A stretch of 64,000 bases of DNA from Silurus meridionalis (taxonomy: Eukaryota; Chordata; Actinopteri; Siluriformes; Siluridae), in NCBI RefSeq assembly GCF_014805685.1, contig NC_060900.1:3354101-3418100 (forward strand), given 5' to 3'. A program made the position numbers and the translations under genes. Positions 22,136 through 34,520 of this stretch are shown piece by piece. Below the pieces are notes generated by a model. The model saw only the letters and a program-made list of their open reading frames with translations. It made no database searches and was not told where the DNA came from. Every line of letters begins with the position of its first letter. The stretch's first letter is position 1.

Positions 22136-24765
22136 TAGTCTTGGTTGTTGTTAAGCTCTGACTCATAATGAATACCAGCTAAAAGGTTGTAGATTCGTTC
22201 TTGTTTAGTCTGAAGAAGTCTTTAAGACCTTTCTAGTTAGCAGTTGGTCTTTTCGAATATTAAGATCATGAGCAGGTTTATAGGCTGTTATTTGACCTGT
22301 ATTCAGTGTGAGATAATATATGATGGATTGAGTGGCTCGTGTTGTGAAGCTGTGAAGTCTCTTGTTGCCCGGCGGTGTTGTGTAGAAGACAGCAGACACT
22401 TAATTCTCTCTTTTTCCTTCGCTTTGGCGGTTTGCCTTTACTCTATAAAGGTTATTCTCTCCTGGCTTTTATGCTCTTTCATGTTGGCACAGCAGTCACA
22501 CCTTTCTCTGTACCAGACAGACCCCCCTCTTTTCTCTTTCCTCTGGTCCCAGTTTCTGAATGTGCCTTTCTTCTGAATGGTTTACGGCGCCTCCTCTCTT
22601 GTTTGTCTTGTTTCCATTGTAAGAGAATGACTGAAAGGTTAACAGCAGCCTATTAGACTGTAATGGACGCCATACCGACTCCTTATGTAAGACCTACACT
22701 TATACACACACACACACACACACACAAACCGAATGGTGTGTTTGGTGTTTTTCAGGGTTCCTTTATGGATCCAGTGGTTTCTGTGTACTTCCCCTGTGAG
22801 GTCCTTTGAGACAGTCCAGGCAAAATTATGTAGGATAATTGAAAGAAATTGTGAAAAATCTTTCCATATATCTGTAAGAACCTGTGGGAGTAGTCTCTCG
22901 ACTCACACGCTAAAAAAAAAACTAAATATTCAGTAAATGCTAACCGTCTGGATAAATGATGCATGTTTGAATGTACACAGTGGACGGTGAGGGTATTTTG
23001 AGTGTTTTTCAGTCCCAGTAAAGGAGGCATGTCCTCTGTATTTTTCCTGTAAATGAGACATGTCCTGTGTATTTTTCAGTCTCTGTGAGAGGTGGACTTG
23101 CATCTGTCTCAGTCCTCTGTATCGATGTGGCCGTGAAGGAGCCTCTATCAGTTTGTTTTCTGGCCATTGAAGCCCAATTAAAGATAAAAATTATCTAATT
23201 ATTATAAGTTGCATATTGTTGGTGGGGATTTTTTCTTTTATTTTATTAAGAATTAATACATGCATTAGGTATAAAAAAAAAAGTAGTGATGACTTTACAG
23301 AAGGGAGGATTCCGATAGATTTTAATAAACACTTTCAGACTTTCAAAAGTGTTTCGAGTCGCAGGTTTTTGTTGCAAACCGATGCAAAAGCTGAATCATC
23401 TATTATTCTGTAGCGCTTTGGGTTTTTTTATTGTCTCATCTCTGTAGGTAATAAATATTGCAAAAATACACACCTCAGCAACCTGAAAACAGTGCTTACA
23501 TTTCAATGTTTCCGTCCCAGTACTAAGCGCTGAAGCCATTTCTACAAATTCGAACGAATATTTTACGAACAAATCCAAATGCGCACCGACAATGAACCAG
23601 AAGAGTGTGGAAAGGCAGAGGTCCGTGCAGACTGGAAAATGAGAGGAAGAGAAAAACAAGGAGGCTGCTACATTAGTCATTCTTCCTCTGCACAATGACA
23701 TATGTTAATAACATAACGCGAGGTGATTATTGAGCGAGGGAAGATAAACATGAACTGAAAGTGAAGCGAGACATGCTGAAAGGCTGCCTGAAAACGCTCT
23801 TCCTCCGGCTCCTCTTCAATCTCTCGCCTAGTTACGCATTTTCCGGGATAAAAAGTAATCAGTAACAGTGCCTTCAGTCTTCCTTTCTGTTTTAGAAACA
23901 TCCAGTTGAAATTTCAGAGCCGTGCGATTACTGTATGCTGAGGTTAGCCGAGTCAAACTCACGTTATTTGGTCTGTATTTCATAATTATACACGTTTGAA
24001 CATTATCTCAACATATTAACACGTTTCCTTTGGCAGAAAGAAAGGGGGCGGGGCTTCCAGAGAGCATCACCTGTTACAAAACACAGCTGTCGCCATTCCA
24101 GATTCATATAGTGATTGGATTGGATTGGATTTTTGTGTATTATTTTGGAAAATTGTATGATTCATTTGAGACGTTTTATTATTAATATTATTTGGATCTG
24201 ACCATATTTGCTGACAGATGGGACATGGATCATAGATGATATGCGACGCTCATACGTGCAAAGATTAGACATGGACAGATGAGACGTGGACATGAACAGA
24301 TGGGACACAGAGGTTCGAGCGCCGCAATGATTTCTCTCGAGCAGGTTTTTTCATTTCGGAATACGTGCAGGCTTTTATGTAGAGCGTGTATTAAAAAAAT
24401 AAATAAATATAATAAGTGTGTGTAAAAATGCTGAGAAAACAGAACTCCACTTCAAACTCAACAAGGAAAAGTGTCACACTGATCAGGAAGGCACTTCTGT
24501 CTCACTCCTGCTATAGACGGATTTCTGCGCAGACCTGCGTTTAGACCAGGAGTGATGGAACAAGTCAATATTTCCACTGCAGATTATTTTGCGCTTTATA
24601 TTCGAATGGTTATATGCACAAGTCAGTAGTGAGCTTATAAGTCTCTCTGTCTCTCTTTTTCTCTCTCTGGAGTGGATTTGAGAGTCTCTGGCAACCTTGA
24701 GAAGTTGGAACTCAGTTTTACCCCATAGTTGTGCACATTTGTTTCTCAAAGGTTTCTCATTTATA
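22136..24765. other. No gene seen
   Basis: Includes (CA)n at 22703-22725. At 23010-23120 there are a few copies of a GGAGGCATGTCCTCTGTATT-like motif that resembles the core of the 0.7 kb and 49.6 kb minisatellites. Open frames here lack recognisable domains and splice sites. Confidence 0.35.
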
Positions 24766-24769
24766 TAAT

Positions 24770-25290
24770 TTGTCTGTCCATGTCTGACTGTGCCCCCTTT
24801 TTTCCTGAACCAACAGTCTGTCTCCATGTCTCATCTGTCCCTGTCCCATCTGACAGTGTCTCATCTGTCTGGGACCCATCTGTCAGTGTTATTTGTTTGC
24901 CATTTGACCGGTTTGTTTGTGTTCCTGTCTCATCTGTCCTGTCTCCTCTATTTGTGTCTCCTCTGTTTGTGACCCATTGGCCTGTGTCCTTGTCTCATCT
25001 ATGTGTCCGTCATTTGTCTGCCCGTGACCCATGTGTTTGTGTCCTACCTGTCCTGTGTCTCATCTGTCTGCGTCAGTTATATGTTGGCTCATGACCCCTG
25101 TGTCCATGTCCCAGCTGTCCATCTGTCCGTGAGACATCTGGCAGTGTCCCAACTGTCCGTATCTTATGTTTGTGAGTTTTCTGTCCATGTCCTTGTCAAA
25201 TCTGTCCATGGTCATTATTGGTCTGACCTGTCTGTCTATGTCTCATCTGTCTGTGACCCATCCTGTCTCCTCTGTCCATGGACCTCCTCC
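24770..25290. repeat. Degenerate short repeat (TGTCTCATCTGTC-like)
   Basis: TGTCTCATCTGTC, TGTCCCATCTG and TGTGACCCAT words recur about every 13-30 bp across 500 bp. The 121- and 130-codon Ser/Val/Leu-rich frames are translations of this repeat. Confidence 0.8.
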
Positions 25291-26169
25291 AACGTCTTTA
25301 TAATGTTGGGCTACGTTTATTTTCCTTTTTTCTATTTCCTTTTTTTCTCCCTTCCAAACGTGGGCACTTTTTTTCTTTTCCCCTTTTTCAGCTGAAGCTT
25401 GGTGGTGATATCCTGCTTTAATTAATCATCCATTTGACACGGTAGCACATTTCCCATCCTGCTTTATGATCGGGTCATTTAGCATGTGCGGTAAAAACCG
25501 ATCTCGGCAGACTTCCTGTCCGTCAGCGTGTTTTCTTATCGGAAAGAGATATTGTAATGTTTAAATCGCTTTTTTTTTTCCGCCAACCAAACTTCCATTA
25601 AAGCGGCCGTGCTTTCGCGGAGGGCCAGAGATCACCACCGGCTTGGCGATTTGTTCTGCTTAAATGCACCTCTTAAACCTGATAATTAGGTAGCGGGTTG
25701 TCTCCAGAGTCTTAATCACCTGTACTGCCAGATCTGGAACTCGGACGCATAATATATTCAGCCCGCTTCAGGAGCGTACTGGCCGTATTAATACCCAAGT
25801 CTGTGATCGTGTCTGGATGCAGCAGGAATGCGTAATGGCGTTGGATACAGGAAGTGATCCATCATGCTGTCGTTATGGTTACGGTGTGCATTAAGTAACT
25901 GATACTGTAATTATTTGCATCTCGGACAGAAAACATGAGGCAGTTGTTGAAACAGGATGGCAGTTAGCTGAAGAATCCGACCAGAACCTTGCAGCAGCAC
26001 CTACTTTCAGTGAAATAGGGTGTTAGCAATCTTTCTCTGCCTCGCCTGGTTTTTGTCTAGAAGGTAGACACGTTATTGATCTCTTTTCAAGAGGACTAAT
26101 GTGGCACTTGCACTCAGTCTTTTACTTTGTTTCATGGACAGAAGACGTTTTTGTCTTATTAAATACGTA
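25291..26169. other. Possible conserved non-coding element
   Basis: Positions 25420-25920 are non-repetitive, moderately GC-rich and packed with homeodomain-type words (TTAATTAATCATC, GATAATTAGGTAG). They have no open frame or exon borders. That composition is typical of vertebrate non-coding elements near developmental genes, but conservation cannot be shown from one sequence. Confidence 0.3.
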
Positions 26170-26720
26170 AAGTTGAATAAAAGAGAGGCTGGGCAGAGAA
26201 CCTGGACCTACAGTAGCTTACGTACCCACTCAATTCACCTGGGGTGAGCAGAAAAGCATCCTGACAGCATGTAGACCCTTAAGGCCTTTGAACTTGCGCT
26301 AGACTCTGCCAAATGCTGTGAATAGGAGCAGAACAGCCAGATTGAATGGAGCTGCCCGGAAAGCAACATTAACTTAAGTAATCACTCTTTACCTCCGTAA
26401 TGAGCAGAAAAGCATCCGCATGGCATGTAGCATGCATGCAGCATGTAGAGCCTTGATGCTGGTGGGCTACAACAGCATCAGACCACATCTTGTAGTAGTG
26501 AGAGGTCAGAGGAGGATGGCCTGATAATGGGTAACAGTAACTCAAATAACCGCTCTCTACATCCACGGTCAACAGAAAAGCATTCACATGGCGTGTAGAA
26601 CCTTGAGGCGAGTTGGCTACAGCCACGTCAGGCCACAGGTAGGACTACAGTGGGCAAAGGATAAAAAAACACTGGACTGTGGTCTTTTCCCAGGCTTCAG
26701 TTGTCTAGTTTGGGTAAGTG
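26170..26720 (+). mobile_element. Tc1-like transposon fragments, tandem triplication
   Basis: The same transposase-region segment occurs three times in plus orientation, with AGCAGAAAAGCATCC-type words at about 26247, 26403 and 26571. Each is preceded by a version of AACTCAAATAACCGCTCT and followed by CCTTGAGGCGAGTTGGCTAC. The spacing is 156-168 bp. The third copy continues into CTACAGTGGGCAAAGGATAA. Reading frames are broken. Confidence 0.7.
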
Positions 26721-26759
26721 TGTTTCCATGATTACCTCAGATAGCTGTTTTTTTTTTCT

Positions 26760-27170
26760 ATGGCAGGAGTGGAACCCGATGTGGCCTCTGAATGCTGCTG
26801 TATCTCCCCTGTATCTGCTCAGCCACCCCGAGATTCGATGATGTGCTTTTTGGAGATGCTTTTCAGCTCACCATGGTTGTAAAGAGTGCTCATTCGAGTT
26901 ACTGTTGACTTGTCAGTTCCCTCTGGACCCTCTGCAGATTCTCTTTTCATATGATGTTTTGTTGGCATCGTTCTATCAGTCAGAAACTGTAACAAATATC
27001 CCTCCCACAACCAGAATCCCACAAACCGCACTTTTTCTTCATGCTGATTTTTGATCCGAAGCCATCAGTCTATTTATGGGATTTTTGTATTTTTACATTT
27101 TTTTTGCATTGCGCTACTGCCTCGCAACTGCCCGACGAGTGTACCAGAGTGTGGTTCCTGATAAACCACA
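26760..27170 (-). mobile_element. Tc1-like transposon 5' region, inverted
   Basis: Read in plus orientation it contains GGAACCCGATGTGGCCTCTG, GCTCACCATGGTTGTAAAGA and CATTCGAGTTACTGTTGACT. Further right are CATTGCGCTACTGCC and CGACGAGTGTACCAGAGTGT. These are the reverse complement of the family present at 26170-26720, running to its terminal region near 27170. The two sets form a large imperfect inverted arrangement. Confidence 0.65.
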
Positions 27171-27615
27171 GACCAAGTGTATGCTCAAGAAGGAACCACT
27201 AGAAGCGTATTCACGCCTAAACTCTTTGTAAAGGTGAAAAATGCACGTGTTAAGAAACGCCGCCGCACTTGTCCCTCGCAGGAACGCTCTAACGCAATAA
27301 CAAGCCTTGCGAAAAATCCATTATCTCGAGCGTTTCTATTTCCCACGCTTCCTACACAGCCTCCGCTTTCGAGTTGCTTGGGCGAGCGGGGTGATTTATT
27401 ACCGGAACCTACAGGACGACGTGATCGAGGTCGCCTTTGGCTAACGTTGTTTGCTTTTCAGCCAATTCTTTTTGCCTTTAATACAGCTGACTGTGCAGAA
27501 ACCATGAGCCATCTTTCTTCTACTAATTCAGACTCGAGACTCTGTATGTGCATATAAACAGCATCATGTACGCTTCAGATTTAATATCAAAGTGGGATGA
27601 GACGGTTTCTAAATG
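27171..27615. other. No gene seen
   Basis: A 126-codon frame (27177-27557) starts inside the transposon terminus and matches no known domain. The sequence is CpG-richer than the surroundings. Confidence 0.35.
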
Positions 27616-27845
27616 CAGCGGTGGACAAATGTAAATGTCAATCGTTACTGTACTTGAGTAGCTTTTTCATGTAGCTGTACTTTACTGCAGTATTTTCATT
27701 TGAGGAGACTTTTACTTTTTCACTCGACTACGTTTTCCGAAATCAGTTCATTCTTTTTGTTGAAATAGTTGAAAACTTTTCTCAAGCACGCAGCAAGCCA
27801 CCAATCAGGGCAGGCAAAGACGGGCCCGGATGTATTAGACTTTAA
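27616..27845 (+). mobile_element. hAT-like non-autonomous repeat, copy A
   Basis: It starts AGCGGTGGACAAATGTAAAT and continues TACTTGAGTAGCTTTTTCAT, GAGACTTTTACTTTTTCACT and CAGCAAGCCACCAATCAGGG. A second copy with the same order is at 40866. The right end is not defined; ACTTAAGTACATTTGAAGGT near 28291 may be the far terminal region. Confidence 0.55.
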
Positions 27846-29381
27846 GAGTGGGAAGTATGCCGAAAAATGTTTGAAAAATGTAGCCGAGGCCAGCTTTACT
27901 TAGCATTATATCAGCTTATGCTAATATCATAGCATTATTTATTAGTAATTATTAATAGTAGTTATTAGTCAGTTCAACAGCAAGCAGATCATTTAGAGAG
28001 GAATAAATGATGGAAGACACTCCAGACCCGAACTCCTCACAACACACGTGACCTCATTTACGTGATTTTTTTTTTTTTTTTTTCCGTTTTTTTTTAAGTA
28101 GTTGAAAAGAAGGTTTTGGGCTCGTGATCATTGTAATTAAAATCAATCAGCGTTTGACTCATTAATATCGTTTAATAGAAGAGTAACATTCCAGTCTTTA
28201 CACATAAACTAAGGTGATTAAGTAAAGAGTCTTGTGATAAAAATGATAATTGGATCGTTATAGCCGTAATAAATCATAGTTCTTTGGATACTTAAGTACA
28301 TTTGAAGGTTTTTGTACTTTTGAAAGTGTAAAGGGACACTTGTATCCATGTCAGATTGGATAGTAATGTAAATGACTGTAGATGTAATAAAAATCTCCAG
28401 CACTCTAAACCTGCCGCTTCTCCAATTTTAAGCCAGAAACTGAGCGATCTAATTTCAATCATTATAATATAATTGGCCAAATTTGCAAACTGGAGCGATT
28501 TTGCACTCGGATATCATTGATTTCCTATTTAATGCGCCAAATGAAGTCCAATTTTCGGCACAGATTTCTAACGTCAAATCGGTCTAATCAGGTAATGTTT
28601 ATTTGAAGTTTCCTGTCGGATGCACTTAGTTTGTGGACCCCGAATTCCAGAAAAGTCATTATTCAGAATAAGAACCGATGGTGTATAGTGACGGAATATG
28701 CGAGGGTAAGCTCAGGAAAGCATGTTCTCATTCTTTCCTTTTTGCGGCTCCGATCGATGTTTAGCGAACAGGCAGCGAACACCTCTGGGTGTCGGCAGAG
28801 AAATCAAAACTAAAGTCCGGGTTCAACTCAATCACACAAAGCAGGCACTTAAAAAAAAACTAGGGGAAAAAAAGCCCTCAGGCTTTGCGCCGTAAGCAAC
28901 ACGGATCGATAATTAATTTTATGTTCGATTTCTCCAGAATCCAGTAGTAGTCTAGAACTGGGGGAAAAAGTGTTTATAGACCGTTCTTTAGAGAATCTGC
29001 TTCATGAAAGCGTCAGTTCCTGATCAAGATTTCATTATCGTTTTTGGGGGGATTTACAGGAATGCTGATGAAAAATTATTCATTTGATTGTGAGTTGTGA
29101 GTGAAGAGAAGGAAATGATAACAGGAGGGCCAAAGGGGTGCCCCGTTAATACACAGAATGGTGCGGAAAACAAAAACCATTCACTGGTTAACATTAGACA
29201 GCTAAAGACAAGGTAACTCAGATACAACCAAACAAAATTGTCGAAGGAAACAGGAGATTATTATGGAAACTCTGCTAAACTGGACAATTCAAGAAGACAA
29301 AAGTCCAGGGTCTTTGTTTGGATCGTCTACCCACTGTAGCCCCAAATATGACATGATGCTGCTGTAGCCAATTGGCCTTAA
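27846..29381. other. No gene seen
   Basis: AT-rich sequence with a T run at 28066-28083. Frames of about 60 codons are without features. Confidence 0.35.
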
Positions 29382-29500
29382 CATTCTCGTCGGGATGCTT
29401 TTCTCCTTACCACGGATGTACAGAGTGTTTATATGGGTTAAAGTAGACCCTTAAACCACTCTGATGATTGGAACCCAGTGGAGGATGAGGAGAATTAAAC
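29382..29500 (-). mobile_element. Tc1-like transposon fragment
   Basis: GGATGCTTTTCTCCTTACCA and CGGATGTACAGAGTGTTTAT are the reverse complement of the segment triplicated at 26170-26720. A short piece only. Confidence 0.55.
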
Positions 29501-32084
29501 CAGCCTCAGCCTCAGCTGTGTCTCATCAGCATTCTGTTTGAGTGTCCCAATGCGGTGTGGTTCTTTTCCCTGTGTGCATTACAGCCAGTGTTTATGTTCT
29601 CGTTTCTCCACGAAACCTGCACTCGCATTCGCCGCCTACATTAGGTACTTGACTAGTAGTTTTTGAGAAAAGTCGCATCACATATGGATTCGAGAAGCAG
29701 ATGGTTGCTCCGCCCTCAGACTAATAAAACATTCATACGCCTTTCGGCGGTGAATATTTACATAGTAATGATTTATATCGGTTCTCGTATTTCTCTCCCT
29801 CTTTCTCTCGGAGGCGTAAATACGTTCCACTGAACGAACTGCCGAATGGAGTTCTCCCCCGATCCACGATAGTCATTAATGACCCGTCATTAATTGTGGC
29901 CTTTTATGAACCATTTTCAGCTCGGCTTCAGGTGCAGAAACGTGAAGAGCATGGAGGAAATGAGTGCAAAGTCACGTTTTATTACGCCAATACACGTTTA
30001 CGTCGGGGGGAAAAATATCAGTGCAATCTACCAAATGTGATGTTTGATATCCCGATCTTATATATATCTTTGTATCAGGGGTGTTAAACCCCGATGTTCA
30101 CAGGAAGATGTCTTTTGGCACACTGACTTATAAAGGTCGGTGCTCCCTGCGACTGTGCGTGTAGCCTCGTGCTGCCATCTGCTGGCTTGCACGTAGCCTT
30201 TAAACCACTCTGATTCTTCATAGCTCGATGCAGTCAATGTAGCCGATGCCGAAACAAGGAAGTTGATCAACTGTAAGCATTTTTACAGCTATAAGAAGGA
30301 AATGTTAATGTAAGCTGTAGGAGCGTGTGAAATCACTGCTCTGCTGAAAAGTGAACTCGTCCGGATTCAGGGGATTTTCCAGACTCGTTTTCCCGAGCGT
30401 ATAAATAGCTCTCCTTTTGTGACGCTCGTCTGCCGGTTTGTCTGCTTTGGTTCCCTGATGCCAGTTTAGTTCCTCTACGCAAGTTTGCGTCGCTGTTTTT
30501 TTTTTTTTTTTTACCTTCTTGTGCCGAAGCCCGAGTTTTTGCCTTTTTTGTTTATGTATCGAGGATTTATTTTTGGGTTTGGACTTTTTCCTCTGGGTTT
30601 TTGTGGAATTATGATAGCTTTATTCCTTTTTTCTTCACGTGCCTCGTTCTCTCAATAAAGATCAGACTTTTCTCCAGCCCCTTGTTTGTCTCTGCATGGG
30701 GGTTCACCTGCAGACAAAACTGTGCAGTACAAACAACAAGCGAAACACAATTCTTTTAAAAATGTTTTCAATGCCACCGCAACAGAGGTACGTTTTTACA
30801 CGTTTCTTCGTTCATTTGACTTTTTTTCAAACCCCACGCTCAGCATGAGAATTTGCGAACTCTCCATGATATTCTCAATAATTGGATTTTTGCGTATCGT
30901 TTAAACAACAATCGCGGTATAATTAGCTGTCGGAAAGTTCCGACACTGGAGACCTTTTAAAAAAAAAAAAAAAACTCCAAATCTTTATAGAAATGTCAGG
31001 ACCATCGTTCCCTTTCATCAACTCCCTTTTCTCCTTCGATTAAGTTGTTTCTATAGACAAGCTAAAGCATTAGAACCTCATAGACCGGATATAATAACGG
31101 GTTTGGAGTAATATATGGGTGATACAGAAATCCGAACGAGAGAAAGGTTTGTCTTTCATACAGAATCACAATCATGTCATAATAATCGACACCGGTTATA
31201 TTTTTCACTTTGAAGGCTTCTGGTGTGAATCTTTTTTATTTATTTTTTATTAAAGCGTTGCACAGAATTCAGCTTCGGTGCACTTCGACACACAGATTTG
31301 TGCGTTTGACCTGTCGGGTGACGGCTTTGAAGAGAGAGCGCTCTTTCAAATGCAACACAAAAGATCCAAAAGAGAGTGTTCATTTTATTAGCGGACGATT
31401 ACAAAAACGGACTTCCTGACCAGACAGTAAATTATATAAATGGGAAATAAAAAAAAAACCAGGCGGCACCGAGACAAAACCGTACCAAGTGGAGACACGT
31501 TGTGTAGACCCTGTAATTATCTCTTACTTCTGCGCTTCCATGGTTTGTGGTTGGCGAACGTTCGCTAGCCTCGAGGTTTAAAAGCCCTCGCTCAGATCAG
31601 CGTATGAATTTTAGAGCCGTTGATATTAGCATGACGTAGCGGCGTTAACGCTCATAGTACAGGTTTTCTGACTTCTTTAGTCACGTATCTGTAGTTGGAA
31701 TCACCTGCACTGGGATTGTGGATCGTTCGGGATTGCGCCCCCTGGCTCACGTTGCAGGATATGGTTACAGGATCACATTTTCCTTTTACATATTTATACA
31801 TACAAAAAAAGCCCATTGTTTTTTATTGTCTATTACAGACCTGGCATTTTACTTCATTGATTCCGTAGTAAAGGTGTAACAGCGATGCTTATTAATGAAT
31901 GTGATTACATGGCTTTTATTTTGAAGGCCATTATTGTTTTTTTTTTTGCTTATGCATGTCAGCGAATGTGTTGGACAGCTTCTCAAAAATTCGCTCTTAG
32001 CCCTCAAATACGTCATTTTTTTATTGATTTTTTTTAATTAGATTTTGAACTTTCCGACCCTCGATTCAAATCAGCCCCGAATTA
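29501..32084. other. No gene seen
   Basis: Single-copy AT-rich sequence with homopolymer runs (30501-30512, 30957-30974). Around 29820-29935 and 30990-31700 it is GC-richer and could hold conserved non-coding DNA. No splice-bounded frame is recognised. Confidence 0.35.
30171..30185 (-). promoter_or_regulatory. CTCF-like site
   Basis: The reverse complement is CCAGCAGATGGCAGC, a full match to the vertebrate CTCF core CCASYAGRKGGCRS. Occupancy is unknown. Confidence 0.5.
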
Positions 32085-32092
32085 AATCAAAT

Positions 32093-32714
32093 CAGGGCTG
32101 AAACGATTCCTTGAGTAATTCGAATACAAAAAATTCATTATTGCAAATTATTTGTATATCAACTTTAAACTTCAGGCCAACAACATGGTTACAGGTGGAT
32201 GCACCAGAAATGTTGGATGTTTACCAGAAATAAAGTCGGAGTTATGAGGAATTAAGTCGGAATTGCAAAGAGAAAAAAAAAAGGATTCAGGCCGAAGAAA
32301 ATGACAAAGTTTTCAACGTTTGGGATCATTTCACACGAAAACATAAAGAAAACATCATCCAGTGCATTTTCTTTTTTTTTTTTTTTTTCAAAATCTTTTA
32401 AAAACTGTAATCTGAATTTTTTTATTTACGATTTCTTTTATTATATATTTGTATTTGCATTTTAATGTAATACGGCAATTAAATGGGTTTCATTTTCACA
32501 GATATTCTTGTATGCAATTTAAGCAATAAAATGAAATTTTTTCGAAAAAGGAAGCAAATCACTTGTTCATTTTAAGAGACACGTCAAATTTTCTCCTGTA
32601 TTTTAGTATCGCGCTTTAATAAAGAACATGTACTTCTTATCCAATTACTCGATTAATCATTGGAATGATCGGTAGAATCCTCGATTACTAAAATAATCGA
32701 TAGCTGCAGCTCTA
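32093..32714. mobile_element. hAT-type non-autonomous element with 8-bp TSD
   Basis: The element runs from CAGGGCTGAAACGATT to an end whose reverse complement is TAGAGCTGCAGCTATCGATT. Perfect 8-bp direct repeats AATCAAAT flank it at 32085-32092 and 32715-32722. Terminal repeats, 8-bp duplication and lack of coding capacity fit a hAT MITE of 622 bp. Internal poly-A/T runs suggest age. Confidence 0.8.
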
Positions 32715-32786
32715 AATCAAATCATGACCAAATTCAGTTGTTACACAAGAAGTTTTTGGGATTGGATATTTTAAGTAGGTGATACT

Positions 32787-32885
32787 ATCAATCAACCAAT
32801 CAATCAATCAACTTATCAATCAGTCAATTAATCAATCAACCAATCAATCAGTTAATCAGTTTCTTAACCAATCAGTCGATTGATA
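32787..32885. repeat. (CAAT)n tetranucleotide repeat
   Basis: ATCAATCAACCAATCAATCA-type repeats, interrupted, of about 100 bp. Confidence 0.85.
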
Positions 32886-32952
32886 AATGAATAGTGTCAT
32901 GTTTCTGCAATAGAATTTATGTCTGATTTTCCATTGAATCTTCTGTAGATAC

Positions 32953-33428
32953 ATTATACAGCCAGAAATATTGGGACACCCGACTTCTCCGGACACACAT
33001 GATTCCCCAAACCGTCACAATACAATTGTGTGGGATGTTTTTTTTCGGATTCCTTCGGATGAACTACGAGACCCAAACCCGTTCCAGCATGACGATGTCA
33101 AAGTGAACAAAACCAGCTCGATGAAAATCTGCTTTATATGGGCTGGAGTGGAAGATCTCCTGCGTTCTAGATCTCTGACCCTCAACCCTATTCAACATGA
33201 ATGAATTGGAAAGCTGACTGCAACCTCAGGCCTCCTCACCTCACCTACATCACTTTACTTACACCCTTGTAGCTGAAAGATACTCGCACAAATATCCACA
33301 ATATCTAGTAGAACATCTTCCCAGAAGGTTATTATAAGAGCAAATGGGGACTATATGTAGAATGGGATGTTCTAAAAGAGCATACGGATCTGATAGTCAG
33401 GTGTCCACTAACTTTGCTTGACTTAATC
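32953..33428 (+). mobile_element. Tc1-derived MITE, near full length
   Basis: It starts TATACAGCCAGAAATATTGG and keeps every block of the family in order: CACAATACAATTGTG, CCCGTTCCAGCATGACGATG, CTGGAGTGGAAGATCTCCTG, GACTGCAACCTCAGGCCTCC, AGTAGAACATCTTCCCAGAA and CAGGTGTCCACTAAC. It is one of the two longest copies. The blocks around CAGCATGACGATG correspond to the catalytic-Asp region of a Tc1 transposase, but the frame is broken. Confidence 0.8.
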
Positions 33429-34476
33429 TTCTTACTCTGTACCTGTAATCAAACTAATAAAATGTCCAAGGTCAGAATCAGGTGTGTGTGTGTATGTGTG
33501 TGTGAGACATCAGTTTAGATTTATGTCTCGGGTCTGCGCTCATGAGGTCAGTATTAAATCCAGTCCTATACATCTTAATTTTCTTCTACGTTTATTTATT
33601 TTTTTTTATTCCATCTGACCTTTGTGTATCCTTCACAGAATGCCAAGCAGGTAAACCTATTTTTCCACCTGCCCCAGAATCCTAACCATTTAATCGCTCC
33701 TTTATTCACTCGCTCGCTCCGACTCGTTTCATTTCATTCGCTTTTCCCACTTAAGCCCGGGCGCGAGCCGTTTCTCCACATTGCTATTCATTCGTTTTCA
33801 GTGCGCCGCCAATTGGCACGGGCTCGACCTGCCTTTCTTTCTCTTATTGATCGTTTACTGAAGAACCATCCTGATCCCTCGCCTGCCCTCCACCTTCATC
33901 TTCACCTCCTCTAACCTTTTAACTGCTCTCTTTCTCTCTCTCAACGAATCTCTCGTTGTACCTCTGTTTGTTTGCGCCTGCGGGTCACGTGGCTCTTTGG
34001 TCTGATCGTATTAGCAAATTGTTTTTTTTTTAGGGTTTAAAGGGTGAATCATGGGACCTGAACATCCTGCACACACACAAAAGAAGAGCATGTGATTGAC
34101 TCCATTCGAACCTCCAGCAAGATGTGTTTGGCTCTTTTGATTGATTCAGACAGTGGAGATTAAGAAGGTTTGTTTGCGAGCGTGTATGAGATGCACGATC
34201 GCGCAACTTCACGCAGCTCTTCTACCGCAGCTCATTAGCATGCTTTACTTCTGAAGATGAACTTCTTCTGAAGATGTTTCTGTTGATGAAATCCAACACA
34301 AACTGGTTGTGATTTTGGAGCTATAAAGAGGCTTGTTGTTCGCTAATGTGCACCAGGGGTCTTTAGACTTTGCACGCTGATGCCATTTTGAGGTAACGTG
34401 TCTCCACAAACATTATGCACGTCACATATTACACCACCGAGGATTACTCGACTCATACTAAACTCGACGGTTAGAT

Positions 34477-34520
<44 letters not shown>

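Noticed and set aside
27177..27557. 126-codon frame in CpG-richer DNA
   Set aside because: It begins in a transposon end and matches no known family.
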